Below are positions 18,739 through 28,471 of a DNA stretch of 64,000 nt, one piece after another. The stretch's first letter is position 1; every line of letters begins with the position of its first letter. Both the position numbers and the translations under genes were made by a program. The notes beneath the pieces are model-generated. The model worked only from the letters and a program-made list of their open reading frames with translations, did not search any database and was not told the DNA's origin. Source of the stretch: Actinomycetes bacterium (lineage in GTDB: Bacteria; Actinomycetota; Thermoleophilia; Gaiellales; Gaiellaceae). Where the stretch lies: NCBI GenBank assembly GCA_026708005.1, contig JAPOVR010000076.1, positions 1 to 64,000 of the forward strand, given 5' to 3'.

Positions 18739-18999
18739 ATGCCGCCACCACAGAAAGGCAGACGCAAGGGAGGCCCCCAGGGAGCCCCGCAAGTCAGGCG
18801 GAGGGGTTGTTTTCTGTGCCGCGACAAGGTCGAGCAGATCGACTACAAGAACCTCCCGCTGCTGAAACGCTACGTCTCCGAGCGTGGGAAGATTCGGCCG
18901 CGCCGCGTCACAGGCAACTGCCGCCGCCACCAAGACCAGGTCGCGGTTGCCGTACGGCGGGCGCGCGAGATGGCACTCCTGCCCTACGTGACAGACTAG
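18739..18999 (+). CDS. rpsR: 30S ribosomal protein bS18
   Basis: Small-subunit protein partnering bS6. The 86-residue chain has a basic N-terminus and a C-F-L-C pair (GCFLCRDKVEQIDYKN) suggesting a zinc-type (C+) paralogue, then LLKRYVSERGKIRPRRVTGNC, diagnostic of bS18. It lies 20 bases after ssb and 10 before rplI. Confidence 0.96.
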   Translation: MPPPQKGRRKGGPQGAPQVRRRGCFLCRDKVEQIDYKNLPLLKRYVSERGKIRPRRVTGNCRRHQDQVAVAVRRAREMALLPYVTD

Positions 19000-19009
19000 G
19001 GCGTTCACC

Positions 19010-19648
19010 ATGGACGCGATGCTGCTTCACGATGTCGACAAGCTCGGCCTGCGGGGCGAGGTCGTCTCGGTGGCCCGTGGCTACCTGCGGAACTTCCTCG
19101 AGCCGCGCGGGCTGGCCACCCCCGTCACGCCGGCACTGATCGCGCAGATGCGCAAGCGCGACGAGCAGCGCAAGAGGTACGAGGCGCGCAGCCAGGAACA
19201 GGCGCAGAGCCTCGCCGAGGCGCTGACGAAGACCGTGCTGCGGTTCGAGGCGCAAGCGGGGCCCCGCGGAGTGCTGTTCGGATCAATCACACCGAGCGAC
19301 ATCGCAGACGAGCTCTGGCGCGCACGCAAAGTCCGCGTCGACCGGCGCAAGGTCAAGCTCTCCGAGCCCATCAAGCGCATCGGGCGCTACGACGTGCAGG
19401 TAGAGGTCTTCGGCGACGTTCAGGTCGAGGTGAAGACGCTGGTCGTACCTCCGGGCGGCAGCCTGCCCGACGAGGACGACATCCCCGCCGCCGAGCCTCC
19501 TCCTCTCGACCTCCCCGAGCAGGACTACACGCAGTACACCGACGAGACCGGTGAGGCCTTCGACGACTTCACCACCGCCGCCGCCGAGGACGACGACGAG
19601 TACGACTACGAGGACGACGACGAGCGCGGCTACAAGCGCAGCTACTAG
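19010..19648 (+). CDS. rplI: 50S ribosomal protein bL9 with an acidic C-terminal extension
   Basis: Large-subunit protein at the base of the L1 stalk. The N-terminal domain has LLHDVDKLGLRGEVVSVARGYLRNFL; the C-terminal domain ends near residue 148. A further 60 or so residues are strongly acidic and Tyr-rich (EDDDEYDYEDDDERGYKRSY at the end), so the protein is 212 residues against the usual 150. The start at 19010 aligns with the family Met. Extended tails occur in some actinobacteria; their role is unknown. Confidence 0.95.
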   Translation: MDAMLLHDVDKLGLRGEVVSVARGYLRNFLEPRGLATPVTPALIAQMRKRDEQRKRYEARSQEQAQSLAEALTKTVLRFEAQAGPRGVLFGSITPSDIADELWRARKVRVDRRKVKLSEPIKRIGRYDVQVEVFGDVQVEVKTLVVPPGGSLPDEDDIPAAEPPPLDLPEQDYTQYTDETGEAFDDFTTAAAEDDDEYDYEDDDERGYKRSY

Positions 19649-19812
19649 GGCCTTCGAGACAGCATCCGCGCTGGCACGACCACCCAGCTGCTCCAGCCCT
19701 ATCCCCGCCCTCCCTCGAGAGGCATCCACGCGCCCGGCCGTTCAGAAAGGCCACCGATCCTCCACAAACGCTGTGAGCGGCTGGAGGAACTCTCCGCTCT
19801 CTGCACTAAATC

Positions 19813-19844
19813 GGCTAACAGGCCATCCGGCCAAGCCGTTAGCC
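19813..19844 (+). terminator. Nested inverted repeat between rplI and dnaB
   Basis: GGCTAAC (19813-19819) pairs with GTTAGCC (19838-19844), and inside it GGCC-ATCC-GGCC forms a second stem. No T-tract follows. It may end the ribosomal operon transcript or act as an attenuator before dnaB. Confidence 0.4.
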
Positions 19845-19860
19845 TCTGGGCTAGCGTTCT

Positions 19861-19874
19861 CGAACGGGTGTTCG
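19861..19874 (+). promoter_or_regulatory. Probable LexA (SOS) box upstream of dnaB
   Basis: CGAACGGGTGTTCG is a perfect CGAAC-N4-GTTCG palindrome, the core consensus of LexA sites in Gram-positive and actinobacterial species. It begins four bases after a TAGCGT -10-like hexamer (19852-19857), covering the likely transcription start, and lies 110 bases before the dnaB ATG. Confidence 0.6.
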
Positions 19875-19983
19875 TTTGTCCCCACCACATGCGCCGAGCG
19901 CCCGTCGCAGGCGCTGCTCGGCTGTTAGCAACCCGCCCCCTGCACGATCCGCCAAGAACCGATTCACTACCCCCCTCCAAGGC

Positions 19984-21327
19984 ATGGCCGCGACCGTCGA
20001 CTCCGCACCGGTACCTCCCCAGAACCTCGAGGCGGAGGAGTCCGTTCTAGGCGCGCTCATGCTCGGCTCGGCGGGGCCCATCGCCGTCGTCTCGGAGATC
20101 GTGACGGCGTCCGATTTCTATCGGGCCAGCCACGGACGCATCTACGAGGCGGTCCTCGCGCTCTACTCGAAGGGTGAGCCGGTCGACGCGATCACGCTGA
20201 TCGACGATCTCGACCGGCGCGGCCAACTCGAGGAGATCGGCGGGCGCGCGCGCATCCACGAGCTCGCCAAGATCGTGCCGGCCTCCGCGAACGCCGGACA
20301 CTACGGGCGCATCGTGCACGAGGCCGCGACGTTGCGCGGCTTGATCAACGCGGGCGCCGACATCTCACGGCTCGGCTGGGAGCGTCCCGGCGAGACGAGC
20401 GAGCTTGTGAACCGCGCGGAGCAGATCGTGTTCGATCTCTCCCAAGAGCGCATAAGCGGCGACTTCGTCCACATCGAGGGGCTCCTGAAAGAGAGCTTCG
20501 AGCGCATCTCCGCCCTTAGCGACGCGGGCGCCGACATTACCGGTACACCGTCTGGCTACCGCGACCTCGACCGCAATACCTCCGGCTTCCAGGACGGAAA
20601 CCTCATCATCCTGGCCGCGCGCCCCAGCATGGGCAAGTCAGCGCTGGGCCTCGGCATGGCAGCGAACCTCGCAGTCCGCCACCAGCAGCCGGTGGCGCTG
20701 TTCACGCTTGAGATGTCGAGCACGGAGGTCACCCAGCGACTCATGTGCTCAGAAGCCCGCGTCGAGTCGCAGAAGCTGCGCACCGGCCGCCTTTCCCAAG
20801 ATGAGTGGCAGCGGCTCGTCACGGTCTGTGACCGACTCTCGAAGGCGCCGATCTTCGTCGACGACACCGGCTCGATCACGATGATGGAGATTCGCTCGAA
20901 GGCCCGGCGACTGAAGTCAAAGCACCCGGAGCTCGCGATGATCATCGTCGACTATCTCCAGCTGATGACCTCCGGCTCCACCGTCGAGAACCGCGTGCAG
21001 GAGGTCTCGCAGATCTCCCGCTCGCTCAAGCTCCTCGCCCGCGACCTCGACCTGCCCATCGTCGCGCTCTCCCAGCTCTCCCGCGCAGTTGAGCAGCGCC
21101 ACGACAAGCGGCCGATCCTCTCCGACCTGCGCGAGAGCGGATCGATCGAGCAGGACGCCGACCTGGTGATCTTCCTCTACCGGGACGAGTACTACACCGG
21201 CGAGGAGTCCGACCAGCAGGGCCTGGCAGAGCTCAACGTCGCAAAGCATCGCAACGGCCCAACCGACACCGTCAAGCTCACGTTCCTCAAGCGCTTCGCC
21301 AAGTTCTCCGACCTCGCCGACAGCTGA
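19984..21327 (+). CDS. dnaB: Replicative DNA helicase DnaB
   Basis: Hexameric 5'-3' helicase that unwinds DNA ahead of the replication fork. The N-terminal domain starts PPQNLEAEESVLGALM; the RecA-like ATPase domain has the Walker A ARPSMGKSA with Lys218, the LFTLEMSS motif, the Walker B IIVDYLQLM and an arginine finger region near SDLRESGSIEQDADL. No intein is seen; 447 residues is normal. The preceding 335-base gap contains a hairpin and a LexA-type box, suggesting its own damage-responsive promoter. The ribosome binding site is weak (CCAAGGC just before the ATG). Confidence 0.96.
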   Translation: MAATVDSAPVPPQNLEAEESVLGALMLGSAGPIAVVSEIVTASDFYRASHGRIYEAVLALYSKGEPVDAITLIDDLDRRGQLEEIGGRARIHELAKIVPASANAGHYGRIVHEAATLRGLINAGADISRLGWERPGETSELVNRAEQIVFDLSQERISGDFVHIEGLLKESFERISALSDAGADITGTPSGYRDLDRNTSGFQDGNLIILAARPSMGKSALGLGMAANLAVRHQQPVALFTLEMSSTEVTQRLMCSEARVESQKLRTGRLSQDEWQRLVTVCDRLSKAPIFVDDTGSITMMEIRSKARRLKSKHPELAMIIVDYLQLMTSGSTVENRVQEVSQISRSLKLLARDLDLPIVALSQLSRAVEQRHDKRPILSDLRESGSIEQDADLVIFLYRDEYYTGEESDQQGLAELNVAKHRNGPTDTVKLTFLKRFAKFSDLADS

Positions 21328-21385
21328 CGCCGGACACAGTCCCGCGGCGCCGCACAGGGAGGCCCGGGCGTGCGGGTGGCCCGTG

Positions 21386-21404
21386 CGCACAGGGGGCCTG
21401 TGCG
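21386..21404. terminator. Perfect 8-bp hairpin between convergent genes
   Basis: CGCACAGG-GGG-CCTGTGCG, an eight-pair stem with a three-base loop, lies 59 bases after the dnaB stop and before the 3' end of the minus-strand nitrilase gene. No U-tract follows. The position suits a bidirectional terminator. Confidence 0.45.
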
Positions 21405-21537
21405 GGCAGATCGCCGAGCGTGCAGGCGGCCCGTTCGGGCAGGGACTTGCGCATCCGCACCTGAGGGAGCGCTCTCGCGCTACCAGCCGCCGTGGCGGCG
21501 GCCCGACGCACCGAGGGCGGAGCAGCCCGCCCGGGCT

Positions 21538-22378
21538 CTACGGCGCGATATCCTCGCTCGCGGTCACGAGCGGGCCGTCGAGGTCTGGCCGCCGGTCGCG
21601 GAAAAACGGCTTGCGCCTGCGCACATCGACGAGCGCCTCGCGATTCAGCGTCGCGGAGATGATCTCGTCCTTCGCGTCGCCAGCCTCGGCGAGGATTTCC
21701 CCCTCCGGGTTGATGATCATGCTGATCCCGCCGAAGTCCCAGTCCCCTCGTGGCCAACCTTGTTGCACGGAGCGAAGTACACCGCGTTCTCCCAGGCGCG
21801 GGTGACCATCATCTCGCGCCAAGGCCCGATCTTGGGGGCGGCGAAGGGCATGATCAGGAGCTCGGCGCCGTTGACCGCCGAGCAGCGCGCATGCTCGGGA
21901 AAGAACGTGCCGTAGCAGATGACGATGCCCACCTTCCACTCACCCAGGCGGAAGACATTAAAGTACGAGCCGAACCGGAAGTACATGCGCTCGAGGCTCA
22001 GGTAAAGGCCCGGCATCACCTTCCGGTAACGACCTGCGATCTCCCCGGCGGGGTCGATGGCGAACGCGGTGTAGTAGTAGATGCCGGCGCTTGCCTCCTC
22101 GTACAGGGTCGCTACCAGATGGATGCCGTGCTCCCGAGCCTTCGCTCGCATCCGCGTGAGGCTCGGACCCGACTCCGGCTCGGCCAGCTCGAGGTACTTG
22201 TGGTCGCGCCGGTTGAAGATGTAGGAGTGGTTGAAGAACTCGGGGATGACGACGAGATCGGGTTCTGCTCATCGACGGCCCAGTCGATGTAACCGCTGGC
22301 GCGCTCGACGTTATCGTCGCGGTCGTCGGTGCTGTTCATCTGAACGAGCGAGAGTCGCATCTCGGTCGGCAACGTCAT
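21538..22378 (-). pseudogene. Nitrilase-superfamily amidohydrolase (N-carbamoyl/carbon-nitrogen hydrolase), two frameshifts
   Basis: Carbon-nitrogen hydrolase remnant, conceptually about 280 residues. It starts MTLPTEMRLSLVQMNSTDDRD at 22378. One base is missing near 22260 (ENP then DLVVIPEF in the shifted frame) and one in a C-run at 21744-21747 (NKVG then GDWDFGG). Between these, the catalytic Lys (YRKVMPG) and Cys (VICYGTFFPE) regions are readable. The ATG overlaps the stop of the enoyl-CoA hydratase gene, so it is third in the minus-strand operon. Either the operon is decaying or the assembly has base errors. Confidence 0.75.
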
Positions 22379-23141
22379 CAGCCGCTCTCCTCTCCACGGG
22401 CGAACGCCGCCATTCGCTCAATCGTCTCTGGATCGAGGAACGAGCGTACCGTCGCCTCGGTCTCCTCTTCAAGCGCGCACTCGATCCCGCCGAACGCGGC
22501 CTTCCCCATCACCCGCTTGAGATCGGTCACCGATCTCTTGGGCAGCTCGGCGACCCGCGCGGCGACCGTCTGTGCCTCGCTCATCAGCTCGGCATCGGCC
22601 ACGACCCGCCAGGCGACGCCGAGCTCCTCGAGCTCCCACGCCGTGTACTGCTCGCCAAACAGAATCATCTCCTTGGCGCCAGCCAGACCGACGAGGTTCG
22701 GCAGGATGGCGGTAACCGCCCCTGTCACGAACGCTCCGAAGCGCATCTCGGGGAAGAAGCCCTTCGCGGTCTCGGCCCAGATCGGCAGGTCACAGCAGAC
22801 GGCCCACTCGAAGCCCCCGCCCACCGCCCAGCCGTTGACAGCGCCGATGACGATGGTGTCGCCGAGCACGATCTCGCGCGTCGCGCGCTGGATCTCGCCG
22901 ACGAACCGCCGAGCCGAGGCGGCGTCTCCGTCGTGCTCGTGCTTAAGATCGTCGCCGGCGCAGAACGCCCGGCCAGCTCCGGTCAGGATGACTGCACGGG
23001 TCTCGGTGCGGCGTTTGCCTCTGCGAGCCGGTCGGCGAGGGCTCCGACGAGCTCGGGGTTCATTGCGTTGAGCCGCTCGGGGCGGTTGAGCGTGACTGTG
23101 CGAATGGGCCCCTCGCGCTCGCTGAGGGCGGCGTCGCTCAT
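22378..23141 (-). pseudogene. Enoyl-CoA hydratase/isomerase family protein, one frameshift
   Basis: Crotonase-fold protein of about 254 residues after correction. The start MSDAALSEREGPIRTVTLNRPERLNAM at 23141 overlaps the ligase stop (ATGA). One base is lost near 23005, after LADRLAEANA, from what was probably a CCC run. The other frame continues ETRAVILTGAGRAFCAGDDL and the oxyanion-hole region INAVNGWAVGGGFEWAVCCD-like segment to the stop at 22378. The family acts on acyl-CoA double bonds; the substrate is unknown here. It is the middle gene of a three-gene minus-strand operon. Confidence 0.8.
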
Positions 23142-24509
23142 CGCGCCGCGACGTCCGTGTACACCACGCGGCGTGTCTTGCCAGCGGTGCGCGGCAGCGC
23201 CCGCGGCGCGACGACACCGACGCGGGCCGAGACACCAAGGTGCCGCTTGACGGCCTGCGAGACGGCAGAGGCAAGACCGGCTCCAACCTCGGCGTTCCCT
23301 CGCAGCTCCACGACGAGGGGAAGCGCGTCGTAGGGCCCCGGCCCGCTCAGCTCGATGCGGTACTCGCCCGAGAGCGACTCGAACTCGTTGACCACCGCGG
23401 CGACCATGGTCGGAAAGACGCTGATGCCGCGTACGACGACGGCATCATCGGAGCGCCCGATCACCCGAAAGCGCGGCGTCGTGCGCCCGCAGACGCAGGG
23501 CTCGGTCGCCGTGATCCTCACGAGATCACCGGTACGAAACCGCACGAGCGGCTGGCACTCCTTGGCCAGATGGGTCAGCACGAGCTCCCCGGCCGCGCCA
23601 TCCTCCCATGGCTGGGGATCGCCGCTCCGTGGGTCGATGAGCTCTGGATAGAGGACGTCGAGCGCGAAGAAGTGGAGGTCGTTCTCGTGCTCGCACTGGC
23701 CGGCGATGTTGCACAGCACATCGGAGATGCCGTAGTTCGCGTTGCGAGCGGCGAAGCCCCACATCTCCTCGAGACGCGCCCGAAACGCCGTGTCGTCGAG
23801 GCCTGCCTCACCGCCGAAGAGCGCCAGCTCGAGGCCAAGGTCGCGCGGCTGGAAGTCGAAGCGCTCCTCGATCACCTGCTCGATGACGGCCGGGTAGGAC
23901 GGCGTGCATGAGATCGCGGTAACCCGGAGGTCTCGGATCGTCTCGACCAACCGCTCGGTCGAGCCGACGCCGAACGGCACGACGGCCGCCCCCCGTGCGC
24001 TCGAGGATGGCGTGATCGGTGTAGCCACCCGTCCACAGCTGGTAGTTGAGGCAGTGGACGACCCGATGGCCCAGGCCGAGTCCCGCGGCCCGACCCGGCC
24101 GCGCGCCGACGCACTCGGTCAGGGCGGCGTCGGCCCAGCTGAGGGCGAGGTTCATCGCGTGCCCGGTCGTCCCGCCGGTGCAGTGCACGCGGCAGACGAG
24201 AGCAGGATCCACAGCCAGGTAGCGGCCGAAGGGCGGATGCCCAGCCTGATCCTCTCGCAGCATCTCCTTGTCGCACAGCGGTAGCTCGGCCAGCGACTCC
24301 AGCCGATCGGGCAGACGGTGCGCAGCCCACAGCTCCTGGAAGAGGCTCGGGGCCGACGCCACGTAGGCGAGCCGCGGCCCGAGCCGCTCTTGCTGAAGGC
24401 GCTGCATCGCCTCGTGGGGGAGGAACTCTGCGCCGGCGATCGGCTCAGGAGCGTGCGAGACCCGCTCGCGCAAGCCCACGCGCGGCGTCGAGGCGGTGGC
24501 GTCTCCCAC
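23138..24509 (-). pseudogene. Phenylacetate-CoA ligase-like adenylate-forming enzyme, one frameshift
   Basis: Acyl-CoA ligase (PaaK type) of about 457 residues after correction. The N-terminal part holds the P-loop-like CTGGTTGHAMNL motif. The C-terminal part has FGGEAGLDD, the RFRTGDLVRI motif and a CxCG pair seen in PaaK relatives. A run of six Cs on the plus strand (23989-23994) has one base too many, splitting LERTG from AAVVPFGVG. The start is uncertain: GTG at 24509 or 24479. It heads the minus-strand operon and is divergent from hyuA. Confidence 0.8.
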
Positions 24510-24552
24510 AGCTGGCCGGTAGCGTACTCCACGTCTTGCGTACGAGCCTACG

Positions 24553-26625
24553 TTGCAGCTAGTTGGCATCGATGTCGGCGGCACCTTCACGGATCTCGTC
24601 TACACGGACACCCAGCGCGGTACGACGACCGTCCACAAGGTGCAGACGACCGCGCCCGACCCAGCCGTCGGCGTCATCGAGGGCCTGCGCCAGCTGACGG
24701 AGCGGTTCGGCATCGATGGATCAGGCGTCGGCCACGTTCTCCATGGGACGACCGTCGCGACGAACGCCGTGCTGGAGCACGAGGGCGCTGTCACAGGGGT
24801 GGTCACCACCCAGGGCTTCCGGGACGTGCTCCACATCGGCCGCCACTGGCACCCGGAGAACTACTCGATCCAGCTCGAGACCTGTGGCAGGACCGGCCCT
24901 TCGCGCTCCGGCGTCACCGGCTGACCGTGCCGGAGCGTATCGTGCCGCCGGCGGGTGACGTGCTCGTGCCACTCGACGAGGACGCTTTGCGAGCGGCCGC
25001 TGCCTCGCTGCGCGATGAGGGGGTCGGGTCGGTTGCCGTCTGCTTCCTCTTCTCGTACCTCAACTCCAGCCACGAGAACCGGGCCCGGGAGATCCTCCTG
25101 GAGGAGATGCCCGACGCGTTCGTCGTGACCTCAGCGGCGATCGCACCCCAGTTCCGCGCGTTCGAGCGATTCACGACCGCCGCGATGACCGCGTTCATCG
25201 CCCCGCACGTGCGACGCTACATAGAGGGCCTCGCCGCCGGGATCGCGGAGTCGGGCGTCGCGGGAGAGCTGCACATCACGGGCTCCCACCGCGGCGTCGC
25301 AACCGCGCAGGCGGCAGCCGAGCGGCCGATCATGAGGCTTATGTCCGGCCCGGCGCCAGGCGTTCTCGGCGGCGCCTGGGCAGGTGCGCTCTCTCAGCTC
25401 GACAGGCTGATCACATTCGATATGGGCGGTATGAGCGCCGACATCGGCATCGTCATTGACGGTGAGCAGCGCACGGCGCTCTCGCGCGACACGTGGATCG
25501 CAGGCTATCCGGTGCTCGTGCCGATGCTCGAGATCGCGACGATCGGAGGCGGAGGCGGCTCGATCGCCTCTGTCGACGAGGGCGGCTCCTTCAACGTCGG
25601 TCCGCGCAGTGCAGGCTCGACGCCCGGCCCGGCGGCGTACGCCAAGGGCGGGAGCAAGCCAACCGTGACCGATGCGAACCTCGTGCTCGGGAGACTCGAT
25701 CCGGCGAACTTCCTCGGCGGGGAGATGGCACTCGACCTGGCTGCCGCAGACCGCGTCATCGCGGAGCTCGCCGGCCAGCTCGACCTTGAGCCGATCGCGG
25801 CCGCCGAGGGCGTGCTGACCATCCCGAACGCGGATATGGCGAACGCGATCAGGGCGCGCACCGTGCAAAAGGGGCTCGATCCGCGCGACTTCGCGCTGGT
25901 TGCCTTCGGCGGGGCGGGCCCGCTCCACGGCGCTGAGGTCGCTGCCGTGTTCGATCTCCCGGGCGTGATCGTGCCCCCCGCACCCTGGAATCACGTCGGC
26001 AAGCGGCCTCCTGACGACAGACCTGCGCTACGAGGAGCTGCAGACGGAGTTCCAACTACAGGGATCGGTCGACCTGGATCGGCTCAACGCCGACTTTCAC
26101 CACTTGGAGCGCACGCTGCTCCAGCGGCACGAGGCCGGCGGATTCGCGGCCAGCGACATCACCCTGTCGCGCTCGGCAGACGTCCGCTACCTGGGACAGG
26201 GATACGAGCTGCGCGCCAGCGTCCCGGCCGGGACACTCGAGGCCAGCGTGATCGAGCAATTCTGGGCCGACTTCCACGAGGCGCACCAGCTCGAATACGG
26301 GCACTCGTTCCGCGAGCGTCCGATCGAGATCGCCAACATCCGGGTCGTGGGAGTCGCCCCGATGCCCATGATCGGCGCTCCCTCGGTCACGGGCGGCGAG
26401 TCGCTGGAGGCAGCACGGGTCCGCAGCGGCACGTGCCTGTTCCGTGTCGGCGGAGCGCTGCAGCCCTTCGATGTTCCCTACCTAATGCGCGATCGGCTTC
26501 CCCTCGACACGCCGATCGCCGGCCCGGCGATCCTGCTGCAGCGCGACACGACGACCGTCGTGCCGCCGGGGTGGACCGGCGTGCGGGAGTCGACGGGCAA
26601 CGTCGTCCTGACGAGAGAAGCCTGA
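24553..26625 (+). pseudogene. hyuA: Hydantoinase/oxoprolinase subunit A (HyuA-like), two compensating frameshifts
   Basis: ATP-dependent N-methylhydantoinase/acetophenone-carboxylase family large subunit, about 690 residues conceptually. It starts at TTG 24553 with the ATP-binding LVGIDVGGTFTDLVY and HGTTVATNAVLE. One base is missing near 24880 (after IQLE, before DLWQDRPF) and one extra T is near 25986 (after IVPPAP, before GITSASGLL), restoring the first frame. Domain order and length are otherwise normal (ITFDMGGMSADIG, ATIGGGGGSIA, VAFGGAGPLHG). It is followed by hyuB after two bases. Confidence 0.8.
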
Positions 26626-26627
26626 CC

Positions 26628-28463
26628 ATGCCGGAACCGCGAGGCGCGCCGATACGTATCGATCCGGTCACGGCTAGGGTCATCTGGGGTGCGCTCGAGA
26701 ACATCGCGGTCGAGATGGGGTTCAAGCTCATGCGGATGAGCCACTCGAGCCTCATCCGCGAGTCTGAGGACTTCGGCTGCGTCATCCTCGACGCCGAGGG
26801 GCAGCAGCTCGCCGAGACACCGCAGTTCATGCCGCTGCAATCGGGGCCGGCGCCCGGCTACATCCGGGGGATTCGCCGCTCTCTGGCAGCGCGCGGTGAG
26901 GAGATGCATCCCGGCGACGTCTACATGCACAACGACTTCTACGGAGGGGCCTCCCACGGGCCCGACGTTGGGTTCTGTGTCCCGTGTTCCTCGGCGAGAC
27001 GCTCGTCGGCTTCAGCATGAGCGCCGCTCACCACGTCAACATCGGCTCCCACACCCCAGGAAGCGCCGGCATCGTCGACGCGGTCGATGCCTACGCGGAG
27101 GGACTCCAGTTCAGAGGCCTCAAGGTGGTGGAGCGCGGCGAGCGCAACGACGCCCTCTGGGCAATGGTGCGCGACAACATTCGCGCGTCTGATCTCGTCG
27201 TCGGCGACATGGAGGCGCAGATCGCCGCGTGCAGGATCGGCGCCGATGCCTTCCTGGAGCTGATCGACCAGCACGGGCTCGAGCTCGTTCAGGCAGCATC
27301 CGCTGAGCTCATGAGCTACTCCGAGCGGATGATGCACTCCGCGATCGAGAGGCTCCCGGACAGCGAGTACCGGGCGAGGGGGGCGATCGACGGGTACCTC
27401 GATCTGGACGACCCCGCATACTGCGAGCTCCCGATTGAGGTGACGCTCCGAGTCGAGGGCAGCGATCTGACCGTCGACTTCACGGGGACCGCCCCGCAGG
27501 CCGACGACCGCCCGATCAACATGCCGCTGCACGGAACCGTCGACTGCGCGGTCATGATGACCCTGCGCTCGGATCTTGCTCGCCTCCGCCGTGCACGGTC
27601 CGATCCCGCAGAACAGCGGGCTCGTCCGCCCGATCCACATCGTGGCGCCAGAGGGCACGCTCGTGAACCCGGCGTTCCCAGCTCCCACGATCAGCCGGGC
27701 GTGTCCCGGCGTCGAGTGCTGCAACACGATCATGAGGGCGCTGGCGCACGCCGTCCCCGACCAGGTCTGCGCAGGCGTCGGCAACCTCAACGTCATCACC
27801 TCCAGCGGCCTGCGCAGCGAGGACCACTGGGTGCACATGGAGATCTACGAGGGCGCCTACGGCGGCAGGCCGCAGCGAGACGGCATGGACACGATCGACA
27901 TCCTCTTCACCAACACGCGCAATAACCCGATCGAGGACCTCGAGTCTCACCTGCCTCTCCGCGTGCACTGGTACGAGCTGCGTGACTTCTCATGCGTGCC
28001 CGGCCGATCCCGCGGCGGCATCGGCGCCGTCCGCGAAACCGAGTGGCTCGAGGACGGCGGCTTCTCGATCAAGGGGCAGGGGCAGCGATTCCCGACCTGG
28101 GACTTCGACGGAGGCTCGGACGGCTTGACGAACGAGATCATCCTCGAGCGTGCCACCGGAGAGCGCGCGCCGCTCCCGTCGAAGGTGCCCTACATGCCGG
28201 CCAGCGCCGGCGATCGGACAGTCGTGATTGGGGCTTGTGGGGGCGGCTACGGAGATCCGTTCGAGCGCGACCCCGACCGTGTGTTGGCAGACGTTCGCGA
28301 TGGGTATCTCACCGTCGAGGCAGCCGACCGCGGCTTCGGCGTTGTGATCACCGGCGGACGGTCGATCGACGTGGCTGCCACGCGACAGCGTCGATCGGCC
28401 ACCAGGAGCGGGCGCTCGGCACCCACGGCCCAGCCGCTACGACAACCAGGGCCTCTAAGCTAG
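26628..28463 (+). pseudogene. hyuB: Hydantoinase subunit B (HyuB-like), two compensating frameshifts
   Basis: Partner of HyuA, about 610 residues after correction. MPEPRGAPIRIDPVTARVIWGALENIAVEMG starts at 26628. A G is missing near 26984 (GFCVP then VFLGETLVGFS) and an extra G is near 27571 (MMTLRS then ILLASAVHGPIPQNSG). Signature segments HNDFYGGASHGPDV and SRGGIGAVRETEWL are intact. The HyuAB family opens hydantoin rings or carboxylates ketones; the two cannot be told apart here. Its 3' end contains the purA -10 region. Confidence 0.8.
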
Positions 28464-28471
28464 CGCCGGCC

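Noticed and set aside
24916-24924. The TGA ending the first hyuA segment as a selenocysteine codon
   Set aside because: The homologous sequence resumes in a different frame about 40 bases before this TGA, so a one-base deletion explains the break.
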